Assembly (NCBI GenBank): GCA_963691655.1
Contig: OY829326.1
Span: 37,785,989-37,849,988 of the forward strand
Direction of reading: 5' to 3'
DNA: 64,000 nt
Origin: Toxonevra muliebris
Taxonomy: Eukaryota; Arthropoda; Insecta; Diptera; Pallopteridae
Under the pieces are notes generated by a model that saw nothing but the letters and a program-made list of their open reading frames with translations, was not told where the DNA came from and did not search any database. This document shows, in pieces, positions 47,850 to 57,613 of the stretch. Position 1 is the stretch's first letter. Each line of letters starts with the position of its first letter. Made by a program: the position numbers and the translations under genes.

Positions 47850-48240
47850 AATGCGAGGTTGAAAGGGTATGTGAACATTTGCTTTAAATTTCGAAAAGCC
47901 ATAACAATCAGGAAAATATTTGCGGGAAACCTGTTCCACAATCCTGTGGTGCAACAGAGGGAGAACTATGTATGTAATGCGTGGTGCATCGGAATGCCGT
48001 TTCCACGTGGATGCGTGAGTTCCACTAGCAGTTCGTGAAACTGTAGAGAACAAACGAACAGGTGGCTTTAAATCGCGCATTTCCGCAGAACATCTACAAT
48101 GAAAATCACGTTTCTACGATGTACTGCTGTCTCCTATTGGCTTTATCGCTCGATGTTGAATACGATCCAGGAGCTTCAGTTGGGTCCGTAAAGTTCCTGC
48201 CTTTATGAGCATCTTTCAAAATTTGTGAAACCCATCACTG
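47850..48240 (-). pseudogene. non-LTR retrotransposon relic, C-terminal end of RT protein
   Basis: The minus frame contains LLDRIQHRAIKPIGD, then AEMRDLKPPVRLFSTVSRTA, and later FPDCYGFSKFKANVH. It resembles the post-RT tail of jockey/CR1-like proteins (LLDGLQRRAIRLIGD ... FKSNVN). Frameshifts and a stop are present. It is a different family from the RNase H-bearing element at 46.5 kb. Confidence 0.65.
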
Positions 48241-49644
48241 TATATTTCTTCATGTATATTCCAGACGATTTTCTTAGTTTCGTGATCCAGTCATTGCATT
48301 CAAGACCAGTTCTTTTGATATCATTTGTCGAACCAATCTGGTGTATTCGTTAATTTTAGCCCTCAACAGAAGTATTCATGGGGGTCATTATTCACAGGAA
48401 AAAGTCGGGTCTTTTTTGCTTCAATTTTTTTTTCAAAGCCTTAACCATATATTCTGCATATTTCATAACGAGTCGTCAATTTTCTTCGCTCTCAAGCCTT
48501 TTCGCCATAACATTTGCAGTGGTATTTCTTTTTTGGCTGCACTCGTTTCTCCGCCTATCGTTGGACGTTGTCCTTGCGTACTTTCCCGTTTTTTTTTTTG
48601 TACATGTGTTGTCTCTATTTTGTACAAGTATTTTAGAAATTATTCTACTATTGTTCTTGTAGTTCGCCTTATTCAGTAAACATAGTTTTTTCTTTACGAG
48701 TGTGTGAAAAATGTATTACGATATGTTCAAACTCCGACAATGAATCAGTTGTCACTTGTCTGCTGTTTTAATACCAGACAGCAGTTTTTAACTCATCTCA
48801 CGATAGCAACAAGTGTTAATAATTTGTGTTACTGTCTTTAATAAATTGAGCTTGAAACAATGATAACTCCAAAAAAAAAAAATCGCCTCATTTTTAATAC
48901 TTCCAAAATGAGATTTTTACGAACAAAAAATATTCCATGGACACATATACGATTTCATAGAAAAGGAAAGAGAAAAATGTTACAGCATTTTTTGTGAAAG
49001 AGAAAAATCTGCAAAGAAATGAAATAAAATGAATGTTATTTGTTAATTACATAAGGGGGAAATATGTCACACATACACCCTTATACACAGGCACCCTTAC
49101 ACAAACCAAACCATATACATAAACCATACAAACACAAATAAACTCATAAGGTAAAATAATAAAAATGATGTTGGTAAAAATGTCAAAAGAAGAGAAAATG
49201 AAAAAATTAATAAAGCACATGAAACACAATTCACAAAAGAGAAAAAAAAATATTCGAGCACGTTTATAAAAAGAGAAGTGGAAATAAAGTAAAAAGTAAA
49301 AAAAGCGACAGGAAGATTTAATCATTTAATAATTAAATTTAATGTTTTAAAACACTATATAAAGCACACCAACTACCTAAATAACTAACAATAAAGAGTA
49401 ACTAAGGGTACAAAAGAAAAGGCACATAAAACCAAATTAATTAATTATAACAACAAGTGCAGTTAAGTACCTTCACATCTATACGCACTATAATTTGTTG
49501 CATTCATTTAAGCAGCTGCATACAGTTAGCGTGTACACTACATATAAAAACTAAAAATAAAAAAAAACCGAAAACTCTTTCAAGTTTATAGCTAGTAATA
49601 ATTTTGTTAATAATTCAACTTCTTCTTATATTTCTTCTACACAG

Positions 49645-49824
49645 ACGAAGGTAATCATGCTTTGCAAGAGTTTCTTGCTGCACGCAATCCCAAACAACAG
49701 CACAGCAGCACTCTGGAATCTTATTTAATAAAACCAATACAACGTATCCTGAAATATCCTTTGCTGTTACAGCAATTGCGTAATTTAACCGATTCGCGTG
49801 CCGAAGAACATTTACACTTATGCG
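49645..49824 (+). CDS. sif: still life (sif) exon: DH domain conserved region 3
   Basis: The exon is bounded by CTACACAG and GGTAAAT. With the inherited A it reads [20 protein letters not shown], then [20 protein letters not shown] and [37 protein letters not shown] is the signature of RhoGEF domains (conserved region 3), nearly identical to TIAM1, and forms the Rac-binding surface. The exon ends with one base (G) of the next Glu codon. Confidence 0.97.
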
Positions 49825-49900
49825 GTAAATACTAGAACGTATTTCTATAAAAACTTTTTACTAATTTTTTTTCCTTTTTTTAATTAAAATATTTTTACAG

Positions 49901-50038
49901 AGGCTCTAAAAGGCATGGAAAAAGTGGCAGAACACATTAACGAAATGCAACGAATTCACGAGGAATATGGTGCTATTTTCGATCATTTATTCCGACAGCA
50001 TCAGAAGTCATGCAAACAACCTATCGATTTGAGTCCAG
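49901..50038 (+). CDS. sif: still life (sif) exon: end of DH, DH-PH junction
   Basis: A 76-bp intron separates it from the previous exon, with TTTTTACAG before it and a GTATAT donor after it. It reads [40 protein letters not shown], then PIDLSP and one base of Gly. [20 protein letters not shown] is the last DH helix leading into the PH domain, matching TIAM1 VASHINEMQKIHEEFGAVFD. Confidence 0.96.
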
Positions 50039-51058
50039 GTATATTTAAAATACATATTTATAAGTAGAAGTTCAACGAGAACCAACCAAATTGAATCAAT
50101 TGATGAAGAGGTGATAGCAAAGAAGATTCATTCGCTTATTGATACCAAATCGATATTTTAGTAGCAATTCTCGTTTCAATAATCAACAGTAGTTTCCATT
50201 TTGATTATGGTTCAATAAGCAATACGTTCACGAATGTGATTTTAATCGATTGTAAACGATTTTTCTATTTACTCTAATTGCATTCAAAAGTGCGGAATGA
50301 AATGGAATAAAAGACGTTTTTTTTTTTATTATCTTTTTTGTAGACTATGAAAATTAAATCTAGTTGTTAATTTTTCAAAGTCTTGACTTCTGTTCCATGT
50401 ATATTCTTCATTAAATAATGTATAACAGGCTTAAAGATCGTTCCATTTCTTTAATATTTTACGGCTCGATTTTGCACATATTTCCAAAAATAGGAAAGAT
50501 GAGTAAAAATTTTGAGTTTGTTTGCGAAACTATAAGAAGTTTTTTAAAATAAAATGTTTCGATTTGCCCCACTGAATGTAAGGCATCAAAAAACTCCTAC
50601 GAAATATATTTTAAAGAGCTGTGAAAGTATTGAAATACAAATAGAATAATTAACTAGGTAGGAAGAAAATATTCTTTTTTGAATCCTTTCACATCGGAAC
50701 CTTGAATTCAGCCTTGGTTAAATGTAGAAAAAATACCCTGGTACAATACTTACACAATGACCAACTGACTTGGAGTTAGTTAATAAAAGAGCTCTTCTAA
50801 AATATGTAATAAAGTCTGAATGTTTTGAGTATCCTGGTTTATCAAGAGGGGTTAAACTTAGCACCTACATGGTAACACATCGAGCAACCTCTTAGCCTAA
50901 GGGTGACCTGATGAGCAACCACCTACCTTAACTGCAATTTCAATTTCAAATTAAAAGAGTAAATTAATTAATCAGAAAACAAATCAATTGCCTTTAGAAC
51001 CTTTATCTTAATAAAATTAAATTTAAATTTTTTTTTTTATTTTTCAAATTAACTTCAG
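50039..51058 (+). other. sif: sif intron, 1.0 kb
   Basis: The intron runs from GTATAT to AACTTCAG. It is AT-rich, and I see no transposon or gene in it. Confidence 0.88.
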
Positions 51059-51216
51059 GCGATCTACTATATTATGGTGGAGTTGAATGGCTCAATATAT
51101 CCGATTTTCTTGGTAAAATAAAGAAAGGTCTGGAATTGCATGCCATGTGCTTCGTATTTAAGTCAGCGGTTGTGTTCCTTTGCAAAGAACGTTTGCGTCA
51201 GAAGAAGAAGCTTATG
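51059..51216 (+). CDS. sif: still life (sif) exon: first half of C-terminal PH domain
   Basis: It begins by completing Gly and reads [40 protein letters not shown], then [13 protein letters not shown], followed by a GTAAGC donor. This is the start of the PH domain that follows DH in every TIAM-family exchange factor: beta strands with a basic loop (RLRQKKK), likely to bind phosphoinositide. The exon ends on a codon boundary. Confidence 0.95.
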
Positions 51217-51296
51217 GTAAGCTATTGAAATAAATTCCAATTCCAATAACAATTTATATACTTATGTATGCTGACGATTTTTCTGCTCCTTTTTAG

Positions 51297-51659
51297 GGCG
51301 TTTCGAGTAAAAACGCTCCCAACGAAGTCGAAATTATACGCTATCAAGTACTCATACCCGTAACCGAGGTACAAGTACGCGCCTCCTCGGCCAAGGATAT
51401 GGATTCGCATTTCTTATGGGAATTGATACATTTGCGTTCACAATTACAACGTCGATCCGAAAAGGTGTACGTGCTCTCGAATAGCACTGCCGACTTTCGT
51501 AATGCATTCCTCAAGACTATACGACAAATCATACGCGAAAGCGTACGCAACATGTCAATTCCTATGAAGGGATTCGGTAGCTCTGGCTCGGTGTCGGGTA
51601 TATCGTCACAAGGCGGTGGATCGGGCAGTTCACAAACATTGGAACGTCCGAAACAACAG
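51297..51659 (+). CDS. sif: still life (sif) exon: second half of PH domain and Gly/Ser linker
   Basis: Bounded by TTTTTAG upstream, it reads [40 protein letters not shown], then [20 protein letters not shown] and [20 protein letters not shown]. It ends the PH domain in its C-terminal helix ([15 protein letters not shown]) and continues into a Gly/Ser-rich linker ending ERPKQQ. It is 121 codons, phase 0. The donor at 51660 is weak (CAG|GTTTTT) and the following intron is only 68 bp, so retention is plausible. Retention would add about eight residues and then a stop. Confidence 0.94.
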
Positions 51660-51727
51660 GTTTTTATTCTTTGTTTTTTTTTCTAAAGTTCTAGAGCAGT
51701 GTGTATACTTAATTGAAGTTTTCACAG

Positions 51728-51932
51728 ATAACAATCATGCAAGGATCACAGACACTGGGTAAACCGAAGAAGAAATCTGGATCTCAACGTCACTCGGCTG
51801 GCAATATAGACTATGATAATTTATCGGGCAGTCAAGAGGCGGACGATGTGCCCATCATGCATCATCAGCATCATACATTAGCGCATTCAACTGGTTTCCG
51901 TAGTCGCAGCAAAACAGTTGGTGATGCTGCAG
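51728..51932 (+). CDS. sif: still life (sif) exon: C-terminal tail, His-rich
   Basis: After TTCACAG the frame continues: [40 protein letters not shown], then a His-rich run (MHHQHH) and [35 protein letters not shown] is recognisably SIF. It gives 68 codons plus G before a GTAAAA donor. It has no catalytic domain and is probably disordered, with many Ser/Thr sites. Confidence 0.92.
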
Positions 51933-52100
51933 GTAAAATATAGTCACAGCCCACCAAAACATCTAGCAACCAAAAAAAACAAAAAAGCATATTCACATTT
52001 CACTTAATACTTTGAGTCACAAAGTTAAATGTGTATGAAGTAAACACTTCTGCTTTATTCCTTCTCTCTTTTCCGTTTTGCTTTCTTTATTGCTTTATAG

Positions 52101-52308
52101 AACTAACTTCCTCCTCTATAGACCCACAGCAGCAGCATCAGAAGCACATGCAACATCATCATCAACAACACCAATACCAACAAATGCATCAAAGCGACAT
52201 CGAACGTATGGATCCGGGCACAAAATCCGAAGGAGAAGAGGACTCCCAGCAGGGTACTATTAAACCAAAAGCCACGCTGGGTCGTACCCCAAACCATTTA
52301 ACGTTGAG
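52101..52308 (+). CDS. sif: still life (sif) exon: Gln/His-rich tail, two possible acceptors
   Basis: A strong pyrimidine tract ends TTTATAG at 52100. A second TATAG ends at 52121, exactly 21 bases later, so both acceptors keep the frame. Using the first, the exon reads [20 protein letters not shown], then a Gln/His run and [20 protein letters not shown], with [17 protein letters not shown] at the end. The donor is GAG|GTAAGA. I chose the first acceptor because its pyrimidine tract is far better. The Gln/His stretch comes from CAG/CAT triplet repeats and probably varies in length. Confidence 0.85.
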
Positions 52309-52500
52309 GTAAGAAATGGGCCAGCATTTCATATCTTTTAGACTTTATAAATCAAAGTTAATAACATATTAACATAGCTTCTTTTCCAAAATCATTTATC
52401 CCAGTAAAATTCCATCAATGTAACACCAATGCTAACCTCACACATTGTTTCTCTCTCTATCTCTCTTCTCCCTTTGCATACCGCTTGTTTAACATCGCAG

Positions 52501-54580
52501 CACTACATCAACCCTGTCGGTTGGCAGCACTGGTAGTCAAGCGCGTTTGATACAATCATCCCATCCGCCATCGAGCTATCAGCCAGTCCTCATGAAAGAT
52601 TTAGGTAAGACTAACTCAATAACACAAGAACTATCGTCTCCTCAAGCAGAGACTCCCGGTAGCAGAGTGGCAGCAACCTCGCCCACAGCAGAGGAGTTGA
52701 CACTCGAATCGGATCTGCATGCTGCGTCCGTAGCGGCAGCTTTTAACTTAAGTCTCGGTAGTAGTGGTAGTCTTTTCACAACTAGTAGTGGCAGTGGTGG
52801 TGGGAACTTTGGGGGTACGGATGGTGCCACCAATAATGGTGACACCAACGTTTGTAATAATATATATTGCCCGAAACGCTTATCGCCACGACAATCACCC
52901 AAACAAGATATCGAAGTAATTGAAATATTTGCAAATGAGTTGAGTCAATTGACTGCAGCTCAACAGGTCTCGGTTGTGCATCAATCAGCAAAAGAGTCTT
53001 CCAAGAAATCAGGTAGTCGCCATAGCACTAGCTCTAGCGCAAGCGGCAATGGCGACGAAAATACACGTTTCATGGATAAACATTTGAGCGATCTCGAACA
53101 CGAACAACTCACCGACACAACGTGCGACATTGCTGCGTATATGGCAAATCTTAAAGAACAGTCACTCGACTTGCAGGACTTTCAAATGGATACGCAGGAT
53201 CAGCAACAGAACGATTCAAGTCTCTCGCCAGAGCCACAAACTGTAGTAGAAAACACACAGCAGACAATTGTGGCAGAAATAGAATCACCACCACGTCCAG
53301 CCACCGAATCGGATAGCTCAGGTATTACCACTGGAACCTCGGAAAAGTCTGAAGATGAGTCAGAGGAGGCAGCGTCGACATCCTCGCATCATGTCGTCAT
53401 CGACAAGAAAGTCGACAAAGTTTTCAAATCGAAATCATCAGAAAAAGCTCAAAAGTCTAGCAGTGGCAGTAGCAGTAGTACTTGCAGCGCCGGCGGTACC
53501 AAGGCAAAAACAACAAAATCCCCGCGTCAAAGCATTTACATTTCTCCCGATCGTTCTAAATCTCAAGGCAGCTCTCCGGTTCGTATTATAAAGATCAAAT
53601 CACCACGCACAAGTGTGAGCGATCAAGGTAGTAAACGCTTAAGCGTAAGTTCAAGTCGCGATTCATCACAGGATCGCCTATCAACAGGACGTCGCACTCC
53701 TAGTCCCCGACGCAGCTCTGAGGGTGGCATACTAAAACGTTCCGCAAGCCCATCGCCTGGCATACTAAAGCCACCGTCAAGCCCCAGCAAATCCAAAAGT
53801 CCCGATCGCAGTTGTCTCAAGAAACTCACGCCCTCGCATGACTGCAGCATCGAGTCTCTCTCGCCGCATATTTCACCGCGGAACAGCGTCGAGCACTTGT
53901 CACCTGATCGTACTGGCCTAAGCATATGTCAGCGGCATCACTCACCTTACAGTAGCTTCGATAGTCGCAGCTCCGAACCGAATCTAGATATACCACGGTC
54001 GGCACTCAAATCGCCCCGCGGTAGTTTCGAGTCACGTTCACCCGAACGTTGCGGCCGTAAACGCAGCATGTCGGCGCACGGTAGCTTTGAAACTGGTCAG
54101 AAAGCAGCTGCGGAAGCTTACTATCAATACTACCCCATCTATGACAATCAAACATGCAGCGATCATTACGTTTCAGCCGCACCCACTACAACCCGACGAG
54201 ATAGCGGCGCAGCCACTGTTGCTGCCCAAATAGCAGCTGCACGCCGTCAAAGCAAGTCATTGGAACGTTCCACATCACGCGAGAGCACCACAAGTAGCTC
54301 ATATCGTTATGGCATTTCGCCTGAACGAATTTATACAATCAACACCATGGCCCCAGGACCATTACGTTCCCAATCAGCGGAGAATCCATTTGCCCGCTAT
54401 AACTATGATCCAACAACAGGTCAACACTATCAACCGGCGACGGCGCCCCCGCCACCAACACAATCAATGTATCACGAACCACAATGTCCACATGAACGCG
54501 CAGGCATACATCAACTGAGCTCCTCGGCACCAGAATACACTACATGCATTGATTGTTTATATCAGAAAAGACCTTCCTAG
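52501..54580 (+). CDS. sif: still life (sif) last exon: Ser/Pro-rich C-terminal tail, first stop
   Basis: The exon starts after AACATCGCAG and completes Ser. About 692 codons follow to TAG at 54578-54580. The tail is disordered: Ser/Gly-rich at first, then an acidic Gln-rich stretch, then a basic Ser/Pro section with repeated SPR, SPDR, SPERC and [20 protein letters not shown] motifs typical of proline-directed kinase sites, and a Tyr-rich segment ([13 protein letters not shown]). It ends [20 protein letters not shown] then RPS. The stop is in the context TAG-C, and the same frame stays open for 78 more codons (see the entry at 54581). Codon use here is less AT-rich than the surrounding DNA. 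Confidence 0.95.
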
Positions 54581-54817
54581 CAAAAAGCCCGCGTGCGACA
54601 AAGTCGTACGCGGAAGAAAACACCACGTGGCATGCCACCACCAACATCGTCATCATCATCGGGCATAATGGGCGGTACTGGCATGGTGGTCAGCGGAATC
54701 GGCGTTGGCGTTGGCGTTACCAGTGGAAGCAGCAGCCACTACAACGCAGAAATAGCTATGGCAGCAGGTGTGAGTGATTGTGTAGATTGTCATGATTACT
54801 ATGAGATACATGTTTAA
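54581..54817 (+). CDS. sif: in-frame extension of sif after the TAG stop (possible readthrough)
   Basis: The frame of the last sif exon continues without a break from 54581 to TAA at 54815-54817, 78 codons. It starts with a basic stretch (QKARVRQSRTRKK), passes through a Ser/Gly/Val-rich section (PPPTSSSSSGIMGGTGMVVS), and ends SDCVDCHDYYEIHV. CVDCHDYY echoes CIDCLYQK just before the first stop, and the last residues, IHV, fit a class II PDZ ligand. Base composition stays coding-like until the TAA and then drops to AT-rich UTR. I infer readthrough, A-to-I editing of TAG to TGG, or a splice form that avoids the stop. It could also be UTR that is by chance open. Confidence 0.6.
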   Translation, partial: QKARVRQSRTRKKTPRGMPPPTSSSSSGIMGGTGMVVSGIGVGVGVTSGSSSHYNAEIAMAAGVSDCVDCHDYYEIHV

Positions 54818-56941
54818 GCAGTTCACCGAGTTCGATGCAAATACAAAGTAATACCAATAAATATCCTCAACCACAATAACAACCACAGTAACAGCAAAGC
54901 ATATTGGTTAAGATCAATTTACACACACATAAGCACATTGGTTTTTTGTTTTGTTTTTCAAAGCGAATTGTTGCCATCCAAAAACCCTCATCTTATTCAG
55001 TAAAAAAACACACAGTGTAAAAAATTTAACCATGTTGTTTAAACCACAGGGATTTATGAACAAACAACAAAAAAGCATAAGTTTTTAGCTTTAATATTTG
55101 CATTTAGAAATACATACATACATACGTACGAATGATGTCTTTTTAACTACAGTATCTCTCTCCCTTTCTCTCTCTATTTTTATCTATCTGTCTCTATCTC
55201 TACTTACCTTTCTCTCTGTAATTTATAAGAACTTTGTAAATATTTAATATACAAATTAACTTTTCCAAAAAAAAAAAAAAAAACACAAAGAAAACCAAAA
55301 CGAAAGTTGTGCCAATAATTTTGAAATTGTTCTTTTGTGAAATCATGTTTCTATGTACATAAATATATACGAGTATTATACCTACTTAGAGTAAAAATTT
55401 TCATTGTTTTACATATGTACAACAGAAATAAAACAAATAGATTGTAACATTGTACAGGGAAAACATTCTCAAGCATTTAGAATTTAAATTTAAACGAAAA
55501 TATAGTAATTAAATTATGGAATTAAGTTAATTTCTAAGTGTGTATTCTAAATTTTGAAAAATATATATGTTAGAGATACCTACTCAATTTCAAACACATT
55601 TTTATCAAGTGTTGAACCAATATGAGGAAGTTCCGAAATCTTGGTATGAACGAGAATTTGTGAGGTAAACCCGAGGTTAAAAGCCTTTTTTGGGAAATTT
55701 CTAGTGGTATGAACTGAAGGAAAAATGAATGGGTCTTTGGCTGTACTTTTCTATATGTTCCAAAGAATTTTAATTTCGTTCTTTGAGATCTCAATCCTGA
55801 CTTCTGATCAAATATGTACAAAAAATATAAAGTTTCAAAACATCACTCTATTCAAATAGTCATCAGAGTAGGGTAGAGTTAAAATTCAACTGTAAAAAAA
55901 TTATTCGAACTACTATAAAGAACTGCGAATAGTGATTCGAATGATCTGAAATAACTAAAAGTATTAGAATTATATTTCAATAGTATAACTATAAAAATCC
56001 GTTCTTTACTCAATGTTCAGATACCTCTAACATATATATTTTTAATGAATAGCTATAATTTAAAAAAAAAAAATGTATACTGTATAAAATTTTAACAAAA
56101 AAGTCACTACTTCCAGAGTTAAGAAAACAAGATTTTTGTATACCCAAGGTTGGTATATAAAAATCGGCAAATGTAAAATAGTAAATTATTTGAAAAGATA
56201 TAATAATTATAATTAAATAGAGACAGTTCTTCTGTATCTATATAGTTACCAAAATCAAAGTTGTAAATACGTAAATTATATAGGGAAATTATTATCAAAC
56301 AAAATTATACCAAATTTTTTATTTTTATGTTTATCTTTACAACAAATCAGGAATTATTAACAAACAAAAAAATATATATATGAAATATACGTACGGCAAC
56401 TACTAATATAGAAACGATTAAAGGGATTTGAAACTGGTAATATATGTAAATAAAAGTAAAAAAACCGAAAACAGCATTGTTCCAAAAACCATAAATATAC
56501 AAAATATATGAGAGAGTACAGTTTTGAAACCACGCAATACAACGGCCTTACAATTTATTTACCAAAACAAAATGCATACAAACTAAAAACAATGAAATCG
56601 ACAAACAAAACATTCATAAGGTTGCAATAAGGTTAACGAAAACAAAAACAAATAAATGAATATATATGTAAAAAATAAAAATAAAAAAACAAAACCTCAC
56701 ACTCAAAAAGTTACAACATGCAATTCTGACAAACATACTTAGTAAAAGTAGAGGTAGTGGTGACATAGGTGTAGTAAGTAATAATCCCAGAAATTTATAA
56801 TGTTTGAAAGTTAAGATAAAAAATATCTATCCAATATGGAAAACTATAAAATTGTAAAACTCTTTCTCCCCTTTCAACTTCTGGAACGTTTCTTGTACAT
56901 AATCTGCTGAAGATAAAGCTTCTTGGACTCTGTGTAAAATA

Positions 56942-57613
56942 CAGTATGCAACAAAATTGAGCAAATGAAAGGACATTTTTGGGGCATGAAAAGTAGTCCT
57001 AAAATGGTGTCAAATTAAGAAGTGACAGCATAGTATAGCTTTTTCAGATCCCGATGAACAAAAGTAGAAGCAAATTTTTTAAATCAGTTAACTCCTTCCG
57101 GTTCCAAAAGGGTCTTGAAAATACCGAAATTTCGACAATTATGATTTTTCAAAATTTTTTGACCAAAAATTTTTTCGAATTTCACAACTCTTTTATTTCT
57201 CCTTGAGTGTACAAACATAATGCAAAGTAATGTAAGTTTTCAAAAATTCAGCAAAAATTGTACGAAAAGTAAAAATTACGTTCGAAACTTGTAAACTTTG
57301 AACGTCTTGCTGCACTAATAAATATTATCCGATTTCAAAAATTCTTTTTGCATTAGATTTGTACGCTCAAGGAAAAATAAAAGAGCTGTGAAATATGAAA
57401 AAAAATTTTTGGTCAACAAATTTTGAAAAATTATAATTTATTGTCGAAATTTCGGTATTTTCAAGACCCTTTTGGACCCGGAAGGAGTTATCTGATTTAA
57501 AAAATTTGCTTCCACTTTTGTTCATCTGGATCCGAAAAAACTTTACTATGCTATTACTTTTTAATTTGACGTCATTTTTTGTTTTTTCATTTGCTCAATT
57601 TTGTTACATACTG
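56942..57613. mobile_element. 672-bp foldback (palindromic) element with TA duplication
   Basis: Two arms of roughly 270-290 bp, about 90% identical by eye and in opposite orientation (56942-57228 and 57347-57613), flank a loop of about 118 bases. The ends are CAGTATG(C/T)AACAAAATT on both strands, and TA sits directly outside each (56940-56941 and 57614-57615), as expected of Tc1/mariner-type MITEs. It would form a very long RNA hairpin if transcribed in the sif 3' UTR. It is non-coding. Confidence 0.88.

Larger units (their letters stand above)
38927..49644 (+). other. sif: 10.7 kb sif intron
   Basis: The intron runs from GTAAGT to CTACACAG. It contains a non-LTR retrotransposon relic at 40.2-41.1 kb, a repeated-module region at 43.2-45.0 kb, a mariner relic with a non-LTR insertion at 46.4-47.6 kb and a minus-strand non-LTR relic at 47.9-48.2 kb. 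It also carries CA, TGT and TTA microsatellites. The stretches 41.2-43.2, 45.0-46.4 and 48.3-49.6 kb have nothing I can name. Confidence 0.88.

Noticed and set aside
53355..53925. Open frames in other phases within the last sif exon
   Set aside because: Shadows of the long Ser/Pro-rich coding exon.
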